Shown: one piece after another, positions 1-11,539 of the stretch
How the letters are laid out: each line of letters opens with the position of its first letter
Numbering within the stretch: the first letter of the stretch is position 1
From: Absidia repens
Lineage: Eukaryota > Mucoromycota > Mucoromycetes > Mucorales > Cunninghamellaceae
Assembly: GCA_002105175.1 (NCBI GenBank)
Contig: MCGE01000028.1
Span: forward strand, 372,001 to 436,000
DNA: 64,000 nucleotides
Direction: 5' to 3'
Translations under genes and position numbers: made by a program
The notes under the pieces: generated by a model
Told to the model about the DNA's origin: nothing
What the model saw: only the letters and a program-made list of their open reading frames with translations
Databases searched by the model: none

Positions 1-225
1 CTAGTTGTATACAACCGAAAAAATCTATATAGACAAAAAAGAAGAAGGTAGCAAGGGTAATACGTGAACCATGATGTATCAATGGGTAGCGGGATGGAAC
101 ACGTACAATATGCAAGGGATAAGCGAAATGGAAAAAAGGGGAAAGAGTGAGCATGATATAGTATTTTTTTTTCTTTTTTTTTTTTTTTACCTTGTGTCAT
201 CCATATCATAAAGTAAGAAGTGTGC

Positions 226-739
226 TTAAGCGACAGTAGTAGTAGCAGTCTTAACGGGGACTTGACAGCATGCGCTGCGAGTGAATTCCTCTGTTACGAC
301 GGGTACAGCAGGAGGGAGTACGCCAGTGTCAATAGTGGGGTGAATAAATCCAGGGGCGGATTCAGGAAGTAGGTCCCAGGACAAATATTGATTGGTTTGG
401 TTCTGAACAAAAGCATCATCGACAATGGCCAAGCGCTTACAATAATTAGTGACCTTGTTCCAGTCACGGGGCACGTTCTTGAGATCTCGTGACATGTAGC
501 GGAATGATCGTTGATAGATTTTGCGATTCACAATATTATTCATCCATGGCTTGATTTCAACGAAATGGTCATATGCTTCGGCCGGCTGGGCAAACATGTA
601 ATCCGTCGCACGCTTGATAGCTTTCATGAATTTTGTCACCTTGGTGGGGTTGTTTTGAATAAAATTGTCATTGCCGATAAAAAGAATCTAAGATTAAAAA
701 AAAAGATTAGCAACCTCACTCACAAAAATTAACATACAT

Positions 740-800
<61 letters not shown>

Positions 801-1512
801 TACCGAGCAAAAACAACAGCATCCGAGATCAGCTAATTCGTCAATACGGAGCATCTGAACATCATCGGCAGAGCGGCCTTGTTGCACTGACCATTCTTCC
901 AATTCGACCATTTGCACGTTTTCCAACCCAATTCCAGCATCAATAACACCGTCTTGTAAGCTCTTGGTAACATTCATACCCACACGCACGGCAGTATAAT
1001 CGACTCCGGGATGCATACCATATTGCTTTGCGAGATCATCCACCTGGATTTTGCCAAATTCACCCACATAGCCGATGCGCTTGCCACGCAGAGATTCAAA
1101 CGACCCATCGATGCCACTCTTATGTTTCAAATGGATCACACCTGTGAAAGGTTCGTCCAATAAAGTGCCAATTGATTGGATCGGAAAACCACGAGCTTTG
1201 CCTTCAAAAAAAAAAAAAAAAAAAAAAAAATGGCAGGGTGAATCTCTGGAAACCAACTGGTGGTTTTTTGTTTTTTTTTTTTGTTTTTTTTTTTGGTCAC
1301 TTACCAGCAATAGTGTGGATCATAGCCTTGAATCCCAAATCAGCCTTGCCAGCACCAATCATTTCAGTCACATCGGATGGATTGTTGGGCTCGATGATGG
1401 CCACTTGAACACCCTCGTCGGCAAAATAACCTAGCTTATCAGCCAAAAAAAGAGGAAGATGGTAGGGAGTTGCGTGCCAGTTTAACAAAAAGGAAATTTT
1501 TTCAGTAGACAT
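226..1512 (-). CDS. THI5: 4-amino-5-hydroxymethyl-2-methylpyrimidine phosphate synthase (Thi5/NMT1 family)
   Basis: Three exons (1512-1305, 1201-804, 687-226) give 355 aa, close to the roughly 340 aa of yeast Thi5. The family makes the pyrimidine half of thiamine from its own active-site histidine and bound PLP, so each molecule is a single-turnover suicide enzyme. Lys62 (PLP site) and His66 (pyrimidine donor) fall in [10 protein letters not shown] at exactly the yeast numbering, and the iron-binding CCCFC motif is at residues 197-201. The NPSDVTE and [10 protein letters not shown] blocks are also typical. Intron 2 carries a 57-nt homopolymer directly after its 5' splice site. The start is the first ATG after a TATA box, and the N-terminus aligns with the family. 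The protein should be cytosolic and repressed by thiamine, by analogy only. Identification is very secure. Confidence 0.96.
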
Positions 1513-1566
1513 GATTTTTTTTTTTCAATGGAGAAAAGGCAAACAGCAAAAAAAAAAGTGAGTCCA

Positions 1567-1614
1567 CTTTTATAGAGAACACACGACAAACCGAACTGAT
1601 CCGAGGATCTCCGA
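1567..1614 (-). promoter_or_regulatory. THI5 core promoter: TATA box plus three CCGA boxes
   Basis: On the minus strand CTATAAAAG lies at 1575-1567, about 55-63 nt before the ATG. Just upstream, the plus strand reads CCGA at 1591, 1601 and 1611, exactly 10 bp apart, and 1598-1609 is an inverted repeat (GATCC-GA-GGATC). CGG-type half sites are typical targets of fungal Zn2Cys6 factors, and S. pombe Thi1 belongs to that class. That this is the thiamine-control site is inference. I searched by eye for the conserved TPP-riboswitch blocks and saw none. Confidence 0.5.
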
Positions 1615-2201
1615 ATAATGCATGTTTTTGCTTGTTGGGGGCGCATGGGAAAAAGAATAGTTGTATTATTCTCATTATTATTGGGTCCATTGATAGGGGA
1701 CCCTGGACGGCCTTGGTTAAATGAAATGATGGTTAAATGGAAGAACGTCATACAACTGGCTAATGGATCACCATTCAACTCCCGTTGATCCAGAAAAAAA
1801 AAAAAAAAGAATTAAAAAGAAAAATTTGTTACACAAAGAGTCATCGTGACTTGGACGAACTTTTCACATACCCGAAAATTCGCGTAAGTACACACAGTGT
1901 ATCGGGCGATACTCGGGGCACTCCCATTTTACAGTAACAAATATAACTCAATCGTCAAAACGAAGTAAACACATGAGAGACTAATAGCAAAAAAAAAAGA
2001 CATACTTTATTCAGATATAGATATGATATAAGCCATGACAACTAAAACTAAACCAAGAGAATGTCAGCATCATGCCGCCGCTATTGAATGGCGACAGTTG
2101 CTGGAATAATAAGAGAACTATATGGTATTATTGCTGTAAAAGAAAAAAAAAAAGAAAAAAAAAAAAAAACCTCAAGAAGCCCACAGACAGCAACCACATA
2201 T

Positions 2202-2835
2202 ATTTCAAATTCCGTCCACGTGTATATTTATTTACTCCCTTTTTTTTTCTCTTCCCTCTTTCTTTTCATTTTTTTTTCTTTATCATTCAACTTCTTTGAG
2301 GTTATGTTGGACTTACATTATTATCAGGACTAGTTTAGAAGGGTTTTCAAAACAGGGATTACAAGATGCATGGGGAAACTCTTTCATTCTGGATTCAGGA
2401 ATTAGGACCACAGGTAGTTGGCTTTTCATAACCTTCATTAGTTTAGTTTGACCATAGTTTGTATATATACCTAAATAAATAAAATATGTCTCTCTTTAAT
2501 TTCAATGAAAGATGTCCCATTTGTCTTTCTCATGTCTTGTGCAATAGATCTCTTTTTTTTTATTCCCATTCCCTTTTTGATTTGTGTTGGCCTCTTTTAT
2601 GTTTCAGTCAAAGATATCCCCTTTAGTCATGCTCATGCCTTGTAATGTACCATTATGCCAGATCCTATATACGATTGTGGCCCTAGATTAAATTTTCCAA
2701 TTCATTAGATCTCCCAATAGTCTAGATCATGCTATCTCCTCCAATAGATACTTTATTATATCGAACCCCGTTTTTTAATTTACTATCTACTACTGCTTCA
2801 ATAAAATATGTCCTTTTATTAGATATATCCAGCTA
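2202..2835 (+). repeat. Dispersed repeat, copy A (subfamily I, near full length)
   Basis: The copy begins with the conserved head TTTCAAATTCCGTCCACGTG, followed by a T-rich tract and the core at about 2300-2400 (GATTACAAGATGCATGGGGA onward). Its tail repeats AATAAAATATGTC-type segments near 2480, 2600 and 2800. It aligns by eye over about 650 bp with the copy at 23.5-24.25 kb. There is no open frame of note. Confidence 0.8.
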
Positions 2836-3744
2836 GTCGTTTTTGTTATTTTTTTGCATGTGATATAAATATATAAAAAAAAAGAGCTCTAATTGAAGCC
2901 ATTTGATGAATCTTAAGGTACTATCTATTAAGATGTAAACCGGCAAGAGGTCTAATTCTATCAAAATCTTCCCCGGAAACACCCAGTCATTTTTGGAAGC
3001 GAATGAATGTCCAAGTCCTGCAATTTTGTTTTCTTTTTTTTTTTTTTTACTTTGGAAATGTAGAATGAGGTAGTCTCTACGTGCCCATAACAAGCACACA
3101 CTCACACACTCACAGATACAAAAAGAATCGGGTAAAGTAACCCATCGAGCCTAAAAAATTAATTTCAGGAATAATATTTGCATCCCGGTTTGGCCATTTT
3201 TGGTTGAAAGAAAAAAAATTTATTCGTCCACTACTAAACGTAAAAAGAATTTTAAGTATTAATAGTTACATAGCAGGCATGTCTTCGAGATGAATTCCTA
3301 TGTTTATTAAACCGACATCCATTTTTACTTCCAAATCATTGAAAAAAAATGTACATTGAACATTAACTGTATTATTCCTCTTCCCAAAATATAGCCTAGT
3401 ATGTACGTCCAATTCAACAACAACAACAACAACAAAAAAAAAAAAAAAAACAATAAAGCATGCAACTTGAAACATACGATATGACGCTTTCTTCATAACA
3501 TCTTATCATAAGCAGACATTTCTAAAAATAGTACTCCACTTGTTCCTTCCCATTTTTGTGATTGACATCATTCGCTGGATCGATCATCGCCTATTTCCTA
3601 TCCATCTCAGACTTTGATCATCGTTTCCAATACAAAATAACAAAATAGTTAAAGTAAATAATGAACCTGTTTATTCGAAGAGTGGGGATACAATAAAACT
3701 AAAATAAAACACTAATAAAATAATAACGAAGCTAGTACACTAAA

Positions 3745-5566
3745 CTAGGCCAATTCATTTCGTACCCACCGGTTCAGCATTTCAAGTGAGGCTTCCGGCT
3801 GATCATAGGGCACCATGTGCCCAGCACCGGCCACACGCAAGAAGGCAAATTGACCATCATCCGTAGATCGCAATTCACCGACCTTGTCACCAGCAGGGGA
3901 AAGCCAGTCGACATCGTCTGCTGCCTTGAAATGGTCTTTGCCGGCCCAAGGAAGTTCCACAGTCCACGCCTTGTTGCCCATCCAGTTACAGATAAAGTCG
4001 GCATCGCCACTATAGATCAGCACACGCACGCCGTCTTCCAATAAGGGAGGGAGTTCGTTGACGTAAGGTCGCATCCAGTCGCCAGCCAAGTTGAAGCGGA
4101 AGTTGATTTGCATGTTACAGCTTTCGTACTTTTCAATGTTGGGTGCACCTACCGCTTTTTTGACATCGTCCCTATTGAGATAGGTTTGCACCGAGCCGAG
4201 GATTTCGTAGCAGAGATTTCCACCCTTGCATTTTTCGCGTACATCGTAGGGGTTCATGCCGGTTTGCTGATATGGCTGGATCTGGTCCTTGTTGCATTTC
4301 ATCGCCGCAGGTAGACATGAGAAGACGCTTTGTGATTTGTAGCACCGCTCGATCAATCTGGCACACGCTGGGTAGCTTGCTTCCATGGCATCGCATTGTG
4401 ATCGATCCAGCACAGGTCCATATGAATTGTCGCACGCCATCTTTGCATAGTATTTGTACTGGATTAAGGGATCAGTCAGACCGTTACCGATCATCAGACT
4501 CTTGAGGTTGATAGTTTTCAATTCTGATGCATATTCGTTGAGAAGAGAAGCTGGCTGGAAGTGGCCCTTGTTGTTATCGTTGATTTCTGTGCCGATACGT
4601 GGAATGTAATGCCCCGCATAAGATTCACCAGCTACATGGAAATCCAAGTGTTCATATTCTACAGAAAGAGAAAAAAAAAAAGGAAATTAATAACTATTGT
4701 TCAAAGCAAATACTATCCTACCCCTACCACCACCCACACCCCTTAACCTTGTTTTTTTACTTACCGGAGAATTTTTGGAAGAAAAGTTGAAGGAAGGCAT
4801 AAACATGCTTAGCAGCGTCTACCGTATTTGTAGCACCGCCGTTTCCATAAGAATAGCCCACATTTAAAGGTTGGTCCAAAAACACAATGCTGCTGTTAGT
4901 GTTCCATGAATAAGGGTTGATAGTTGTGTCATCGCCTGCCTTGTTTACTGTGCAAGGACTAGAGAGCAGTAAAAAAAAAAAAAAAAAGTGAGGGGCGTGA
5001 GCCAATGTTTCATCGCAATAAATACAAACTCCGGTAATTTACCCTAGTTCCATGAATAAACCCGTCAAAGAGCTACAGCCAGGACCGCCATTGAGCCACA
5101 TCACCAAGGGATCTTCCTTAGGTTTGTTGCGAGATTCGAAAAACCAGAAGAAGAAATGCTTATCATCGTCGACATCCAAATATCCACTGATCTAAAGAAT
5201 GAATGAAAAAAAAAAAAAAGTGAGATTGGTGAGGGCAGCCAAGTTTTTTTTTTTTTTTTTTTTTTTTACCTGTTTGACGTCAGGGTCACATAGAGAGGGT
5301 TTTTTATACCTCATGGTATATTGGGGGAAAGCAGGATGAGAGAAGGCCTTCAGCTGTTGGGTGATATCATCGACTGCGTGATGTACTTGTTCCGCCGTAT
5401 CATGAATCACGTCTTGAAATTGATGCCAAGCGCCCTTGAGTTCATTTTCCATACCGCCTTGGAATAAAAATTTGTCTTGATGTTGAGGTTCGGCGGCCGT
5501 CATCGTCTGGCCAGTGAGCATCAACCCACACAGTGCCCACGTCCATATCTTACTTGGGCTGGGCAT
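3745..5566 (-). CDS. PRC1: Serine carboxypeptidase, carboxypeptidase Y type
   Basis: Four exons (5566-5270, 5191-5043, 4958-4765, 4658-3745) give 517 aa. An N-terminal hydrophobic signal segment (about residues 7-24) leads into a propeptide-like amphipathic stretch, as in vacuolar proCPY. The peptidase S10 domain carries NGGPGCSS (oxyanion hole, about 133-140), the nucleophile Ser226 in GESYAGHY, Asp432/Asp434 in [10 protein letters not shown] and His494 in [11 protein letters not shown]. The FICNW and GNKAW blocks are those of CPY rather than plant-type carboxypeptidases. The expected role is C-terminal peptide trimming in the vacuole. Intron 1 begins GT followed directly by 24 A residues. 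The ATG follows a short AT-rich leader. The family call is secure; vacuolar location is inferred from homology. Confidence 0.95.
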
Positions 5567-5888
5567 ATTTGTTGTTGAAGAGAATATAAAAAAATTAAAA
5601 AAAAAAAAAAAAAAAAATGAGTAAAAGAAAGGAAGATAAAAACAATAAAACATTTTACTGTAAACCTTATCAATGGGAATTTTTTTTTGTTTTTTAGTTT
5701 ACCTTCCGCATAAAGTAATTTCCACCCTAACAAAGGCAATAAAGCGAGGGATATGTGCACCCACCCATACCCACACACACACAAAAAAAAAAGAGCCGAG
5801 CACACGGCCAAAATGAGATAGGGGGAAAAAATATGAGCAAACTGATAATACATTTTATTGATTGATTTCGCCACCCCATAAAACTACA
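5567..5888. other. Spacer between INTS13 stop and CPY start
   Basis: This 322-nt stretch holds the CPY promoter and the INTS13 3' end. It is A/T-run rich. A TTTATT (AATAAA on the minus strand) near 5855 may end the INTS13 transcript. No gene is visible. Confidence 0.5.
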
Positions 5889-8800
5889 TCATTCCCCTGT
5901 TTGATAACGTATCTTCCTTCCATCAAAGTCCTTGATTGTTTTCATCCTTTGTTGGTGCGCCGACCAGAATTGAGCCAGTAACGAGTTGGGAGGGCCAGGG
6001 TTGACGTCATCGAGTACTTTCTCGGGAGCTGGAATGTGTAGATATGGAATCGCAATGCTGGGATCAGGGTAGGTTCGTGCTGGACTGCTGCCGATATCAG
6101 GTGCATGTCTGCGTCCTCGGAATAAGGGATTAATGCTTCCTTGTTTCTGCTGCATAGGAGTTGGCGGTGGCGGTGGCGGTGTATCATGCATAACGACATC
6201 CTCTCTTTCTCGATGGGTCATGGTTTTGTAGCGTTTGGCTTGGTCCCAGGCTGCATCAATTCCAATTTGTCGTTTGTTGTTGCTGTTTACTGCTTCATTT
6301 GCTTCGTCCAATGTTGGTTTCAGGTCCCGTTCATTTTGTACTGTAATGTCATTCAAAATACGCTGACAGATCTAAGAAAAAGTTGAATAAAAGGTTAGAG
6401 CGAGAAGTAACGGTATTGGGGAGAGAGGAAGTTTGCTTACCTCGTAGTGCTTGGGTGAGTCATTGTTGAACCGTTTCCCAAGCAAAAAGAGTGAGACAAG
6501 AGATTTGGTAGCAAGAAGTCTAGTAAATATAGATAGATATGTGATGGATGAGTATTTGCGTGATCGGGATGATGTCATTGTATGAATTCTTTACTTTATT
6601 TGTTCCTGCCCTGCTTTTTTGGGAAAAAGTCGCTGGCTGGGTTTGTTTCTTTTTGCATTGAAGAGTTCCATCACCATCTAAAGTCAGAAAGAAAAAAAAT
6701 TGAGTCTCTCCGTCTGCATTTCTTTACTGTTTGTTGTTACCATGTCAATCAAATTTTTCATCGAGGGGACATCTTTTGTATGGTTGTCACTAACGAGCGC
6801 TTCTTCCAATTCTTCAAACATTCCGCTAATCAAGCCCTAAGAGAAGAAAAGTGAGTTAATTATCAGACCTCTGGGTTTTTGGTTTGTTTGTTTTTTACCT
6901 GAGGGAGGATTCCAAAAGCAGGTGCTGTAGGGGCTCTAAAAAGATCCAGATGCTGAAAATCAAAATCCAAAGAAGAGTAAGCTTGGCCATCCCGAAGACA
7001 AGTCAGGAATTTCGTCTGGCGCTCCATGGCCACGGTACATTTGGAAAATTTGGTTTGTGTATGAGAAGGACCAAAAAGTCGTGTATTGTAATTGGCGGTC
7101 AATGATGTCTGATTGTTGGTTGTATCTGTTTGTTTCATAAAGTCCTCCACATCCTGGTAAGTGTTAGGCCGCACCAATTTATCAATAAATTCCTGCCAAG
7201 GGAACAAAAAAAAAAAAAATCCCAAACAATCATTAGACTACTTATTTTTATCTTATACTACTCGAGGTTGGCTTACCTTCGATTTGGCGGTTTGCGTGAG
7301 GCTTGGAGTTGATAAAAGTTGATGATGGAACTCCTGTTTGACTTCATTTTTTACGGAAATAGTATCATGAGCCACCAATGAGTTGTTTAGTTCATGATCA
7401 TAGTCTTGAAGCACCAGCCTGCCTAAAATAAAATAAAATAAGATAGAAGTCAACTCCCAGTTGTTATAGTAGCCATAGAGTCAGCATTTACCTTTGTAAG
7501 AGAGCAAGATCCGGTTCCATAATTTGCTTTGTATGGTGTTATCGATTGTGCTTTCCAACTTCACGCTAGGATTGGATAAAATGTAGATGTGGGCGCCTAG
7601 AATAGCAAAGAAGTGGGTTGGTGGAGGTGAATAATTATCCGCTTCAAATTTCTCATCTGCTCTTCTTACCATTCATGACTTCAATTTGGAGGTTGCGGGT
7701 ATAGTCGTCCATCGTTTGCTATAGCAATTAGGTTAACGGGTTATTATAGAGAAATAGAGGGAGCGTAGCATAATTACCTTCAGAAAAGTACACATATGGA
7801 GAGGTGTGCATCTATCGATATTTGTTTCTACAGCAAAGAGTAAAGTAGGTTAGTGAATCAGGAAGACAGTGAAGGAAAGGAGAACATTCTTACCTGGTAT
7901 TGTGTGATATTCTTTTTTCAAAAGGATGCCTTGTTGTGTCATATCGCTAGCAAATAGGGGATCATAGATACGTACAGATGGATGAGGGTGCTCTTTTTTC
8001 ATAGGCGTTGTAAAATAGCATTCTGAACTTTTGATCTATAAAAAATGGAAGAAAAGTAAGAATCATACATCCGATGGATCAAGAGAGCAAGGGAGTGATA
8101 TACACTTACTGAAGTTGACTCTTCGCGGATTTGTAGGCAATCGATATTGAAATGTAATTGAGCCAAATGAATCATGGCATCCGTCAAATCATGCTTATTA
8201 TTGGGGATGTTGTATATGGAGAAGGTCACGCCGGGAGCAATCTATAGGGAGGAGGAAACGTTATATTGGAACCAATTGCTTCATATTTCGTTACCTGTTC
8301 TTTGACGATGTCTGGGGGTATTTGACTAGGTACACTGGTTGGCACGATACGAAGAACGTCGACATGGATGTTTGCCACACTATGAATCAAACCGAATATA
8401 AGGTAAGTTAGTATTATCAATCATACTTCCATTTCACAGAGAGGGATGCACTAACCAGTCATTCATACGATGGATTGGAAAAGTTGTGTAAAGCATCGCC
8501 CGCAAATCTTTCAGTATTCCTTCCGGCTGGGCTCGGTACCTAAATAAACGAAATGAACAACGTTAGGTCTAGTGATTAAACGCGGTATCCTTTTTTGTGT
8601 TCCTTACATATATCCGACTTCGTCTGGTCCTTTACTAGTCGTCACAAATACAATACGACCAGATATCATTTTTACGGCAGGATCAGGTCTAGTTGGTAAT
8701 AACACTCCAAAGCTCTTTCTAAACGTTCCCGAGATGTGATCAGTGTGGTTGGATTCTGTTGGTCGGTAACTTTGGAAACCCTGATAAAGCTAGAATCAAA

Positions 8801-9256
8801 AAGAAGAAACATTTGATTAGTAGACAGTGAGTGAGCGAAGAGGGTTTACCTTTTCCAATCGGTTAGGCTGATGCCAATCGACAAGTGAGACTGGTGTCTT
8901 CCCTGTAACAGTGACAGAGATCTAAGAGAAAAAATGCACACACAAAAAATAGTGAGTAGCCGTTGTCACAGGCATATTTTTTCTAAAATCTTCGCTTGCT
9001 TACTTTTGAATCTCGATAGAGATCCCAAACCAAACGACAGAAATTCAAGGTGCCATCTACCATGCACGACCATATCGGCACTGGTGGTAAAATGTCTAGA
9101 CAGATATTAGAAATAATCAGTTGGTCAATTCAGTTCAAACTAAGCGTTGTTATACTTACGAGTGGGATCAATAGAAGGATTGTTTTCAACACTTGTTTTT
9201 TCGGAGTAGGCGATCATATCACCATCGAGGATCACATTGATTGGAGTTTCAACCAT
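5889..9256 (-). CDS. INTS13: Integrator complex subunit 13 / Asunder homologue
   Basis: I assembled 17 short exons, from 9256-9160 down to 6371-5889, giving 756 aa (human 706). The N-terminus has a VWA-like fold signature: PIWSCMVDGTLNFCRLVWDLY (residues 39-59) matches the human LWTCSVESSMEYCRIMYDIF region, followed by a WHQPNR segment. The middle contains an IYNIPNNKHDL...LAQLHFNI block and GAHIYILSNPSVKLE. The last ~30 residues (PNSLLAQFWSAHQQR) resemble the conserved INTS13 tail that docks the INTS4-9-11 cleavage module. Integrator cleaves and terminates nascent RNA Pol II transcripts such as snRNAs. Residues 600-720 are low-complexity with a proline run. All junctions are GT-AG and frame-preserving. 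I am confident of the family; the function in a fungus is inferred. Confidence 0.85.
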
Positions 9257-9399
9257 GTTGTATTCGTAAAAAAGTGAAAGAAAGAGGAGCGCTTTTTTTT
9301 TTTTTCTATGAGCGGGATGTGAATTTTTATTTTATTTTTATACAGTGTCAAAGGGAGGGGGGATCTACTAACTAAACTATCTAACTAAGCTAAACTAAA

Positions 9400-10518
9400 C
9401 TATTGTCCACGGGCAGCCTTCATGACATCTTCAGTAAAATTGTCCACGCGCTTTTCAATATTTTCGCCAGCTTCCCAACGCACAAAGTCCACTAATTGAG
9501 CACCTTCAGTAACACCAACGTCCTTCGCGGTCTGATCGACCCATTGAGCTACCGAGAGATCATTGTTCATCAAATAAGGTTGATTGGACAGGACAACTTG
9601 CTTCAGATAAGCATTTTTCGCGTCGTCTCCTTGCTGAGATTCCAGTTCTTCCTTTGGTACTTGTTGTGCGGTCAAATAAGTAGGGTTGAATCCCACCACT
9701 TGGCGTGCCACCTGGCGTGCTGATTTGGCCAAAGCTGCCGTTTGATCTTCATTGCTGCTGCCCAATACTTTAAGCACCGCCAATCCACCAATTTTGCCTG
9801 TGGGGTCACCGCTACCTTCACCACCATGAAGATAACTTGCTGATATACCGCGGTTTACAATAGCCGCCCGTCTGAGAGTGATATTTTCGCCCAAAATCCC
9901 AATAGTTTGCATGATTGTTTCTTCCACTGTCTTGCCAGCATCACCATCATTTTGTTGATCTGCTGAGAGAGGCATCAATGGTGCCTGGAGAAGACTAGTC
10001 ACTGGAATATCTTCAATTGCGATCCCAGTGCCCGCAGGTTCATGTACAAGGAGTGAGGTTGCAGCAATGCGAGATGCCAAATTCTTGAAAACAGCATTAC
10101 GTGATACAAAGTCGGTTTCGCAGTTGAGCTAAGCAGTAAAAATATAATCAAAACGATCAGTCAATGGATCCGGTGGGGAGAGAAAGTGAGGAAGGGGGGG
10201 AGAGAATTGACTTACTTCGATAATGGTGCTCCGTAAGTTGACAGAAGCGGTACTGATCAGACCTTCACCTGCCACACGATCGGCAACCTTGGCGGCCTTT
10301 TTGGCACCAGAAGCGAGGGCATCTTGATTCAACCAATCCAAAGCCAACTGATAGTCATTGTCATTCTTGATCAAAGCCTCCTTCGCCTTCGTCATCGACA
10401 CCTCTGTTTCCTGTCGCAATTTTGCAAGTAATTTGATGTTGGGTTTGATGCTGGCCGCAGTTGCAAAGCTCCGTTGGAAAGTCATTCTTCCAGTAGCACG
10501 AAGGGTAAAACGAAACAT
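9400..10518 (-). CDS. TSF1: Mitochondrial translation elongation factor Ts
   Basis: Two exons (10518-10216, 10128-9400) give 343 aa. An Arg/Phe/Ala-rich start (MFRFTLRATGRMTFQRSFATAA) looks like a mitochondrial presequence. A UBA-like helical domain follows (LAKLRQETEVSMTKAKEAL, about residues 30-75), then the nucleotide-exchange motif TDFV at 106-109 (LNCETDFVSRN). EF-Ts promotes GDP release from mitochondrial EF-Tu. The C-terminal domain keeps QPYL and GENI-type EF-Ts blocks. The single intron sits just before the TDFV motif. The stop is 144 bp from the INTS13 start, in tandem. The start ATG is the one that begins the presequence; ATGs further upstream are not in a plausible context. Confidence 0.95.
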
Positions 10519-10917
10519 ACTGATAAAGTTAATGGGTTGCTGGAAAAAAAAAAATGAAAAGAAAACAAAAAAAAAAAAGAAAAGAAAATTTTGACTGAGA
10601 AGATGAAATATACTCCGCTTATTTTTAATTTTGATGTTGAAGCAGGGGCTACTGGCCAATTCGATTTCCAATCCCGCAATTCATGCAACTAACAGTTATT
10701 GAATTCTATATATAAAAAATAAAAATGGACCAGAAGAAGTTCCCTGTTATTGTTATGTCAATTATATTCATCGAATCACTATAAATAAACTTCCCAACTA
10801 TACGAAGCACTGAGTAAACCGACTAGGCTCCAAATGGCTGATCATCAATATGCAAAATGACTGAGGTAGCTGTAGGGCTCTTAATTTTATCCCTTCCCGA
10901 TTATGAGAAAACGTCCT

Positions 10918-11355
10918 CAATACCTATTAGTGGTATTGTCCCAAGGTTTTCGTATTGCTAATACCGTCAACAATATTTGATTAATACCAATACGTAATAG
11001 TGCATTGTCCCGATAAGGTATTGGTATTAAGCAGGTATTGCGAAGTGGCGTTGAGAGTCTATATAAAAAATATCAAGCAAGTCAATCTTCTGCTTTCTTT
11101 GTATCTATGTCACTAATAGCGAGTTTCTTGTTATTTCAATGAAAATGTATTTTTTTTTATATCAATGAAATCAATGCTTTTTTTTTCAATCAGCACAATT
11201 AGATTATTATTATTATTGTTATTTGTTATTGAACAAGACCAATACCAATAAAAGTAACCGTTCCGATAAGGTACTGGTATTGCTGCTCCTGGTAGCAGGT
11301 ATTGATTTATACTAATATCTATCAGTGGTACTGTACCGCTAAGATATTGGTATTG
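10918..11355. repeat. Cluster of four related inverted-repeat units
   Basis: Units lie at about 10918-10957, 10981-11030, 11240-11282 and 11307-11355. Each has a left arm like CAATACCAATA, a 20-24 nt middle resembling TAGTGGTATTGTCCCGATAAG, and a right arm like GTATTGGTATTG. Unit 2 has perfect 13-bp arms (10981-10993 against 11018-11030). Unit 3 has one mismatch in 11. The units come as two pairs, each pair separated by about 24 nt, so a dimer seems to have been duplicated. Confidence 0.7.
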
Positions 11356-11398
11356 TTAAGAGTAGGTAGCTTTTATTTTTACACACACGCCCCAGTTT

Positions 11399-11435
<37 letters not shown>

Positions 11436-11539
11436 CACACAGACACAATCTATATAACACCCATTACAGAGAGTTGAGGATTTTGGCTGAGCGAAGTTGT
11501 TTAAACTACAATATATATATCAAAAAATGCACACCTACT

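Larger units (their letters stand above)
1513..3744. other. Intergenic region between CPY and THI5
   Basis: I see no gene here. The stretch next to THI5 holds its promoter. 2202-2835 is the best-preserved plus-strand copy of the dispersed repeat described separately. 3256-3744 is probably the CPY 3' untranslated region: TTTATT at about 3668, the complement of AATAAA, is a likely poly(A) signal. Small open frames here are low-complexity and lack splice logic. Confidence 0.6.

Noticed and set aside
729..1310. A single 193-aa protein ending in a poly-Phe run
   Set aside because: The poly-Phe is the T-rich intron of THI5 read through; splicing at 804/687 restores the family sequence.
1513..1900. 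TPP riboswitch in the THI5 leader
   Set aside because: I looked on the minus strand for the CTGAGA and CCTGATCTGG-type blocks and the conserved GCGTAGGGA end; none is present.
10918..11355. CRISPR array
   Set aside because: Repeats are imperfect inverted units in a eukaryotic nuclear gap, with irregular spacing and no cas genes.
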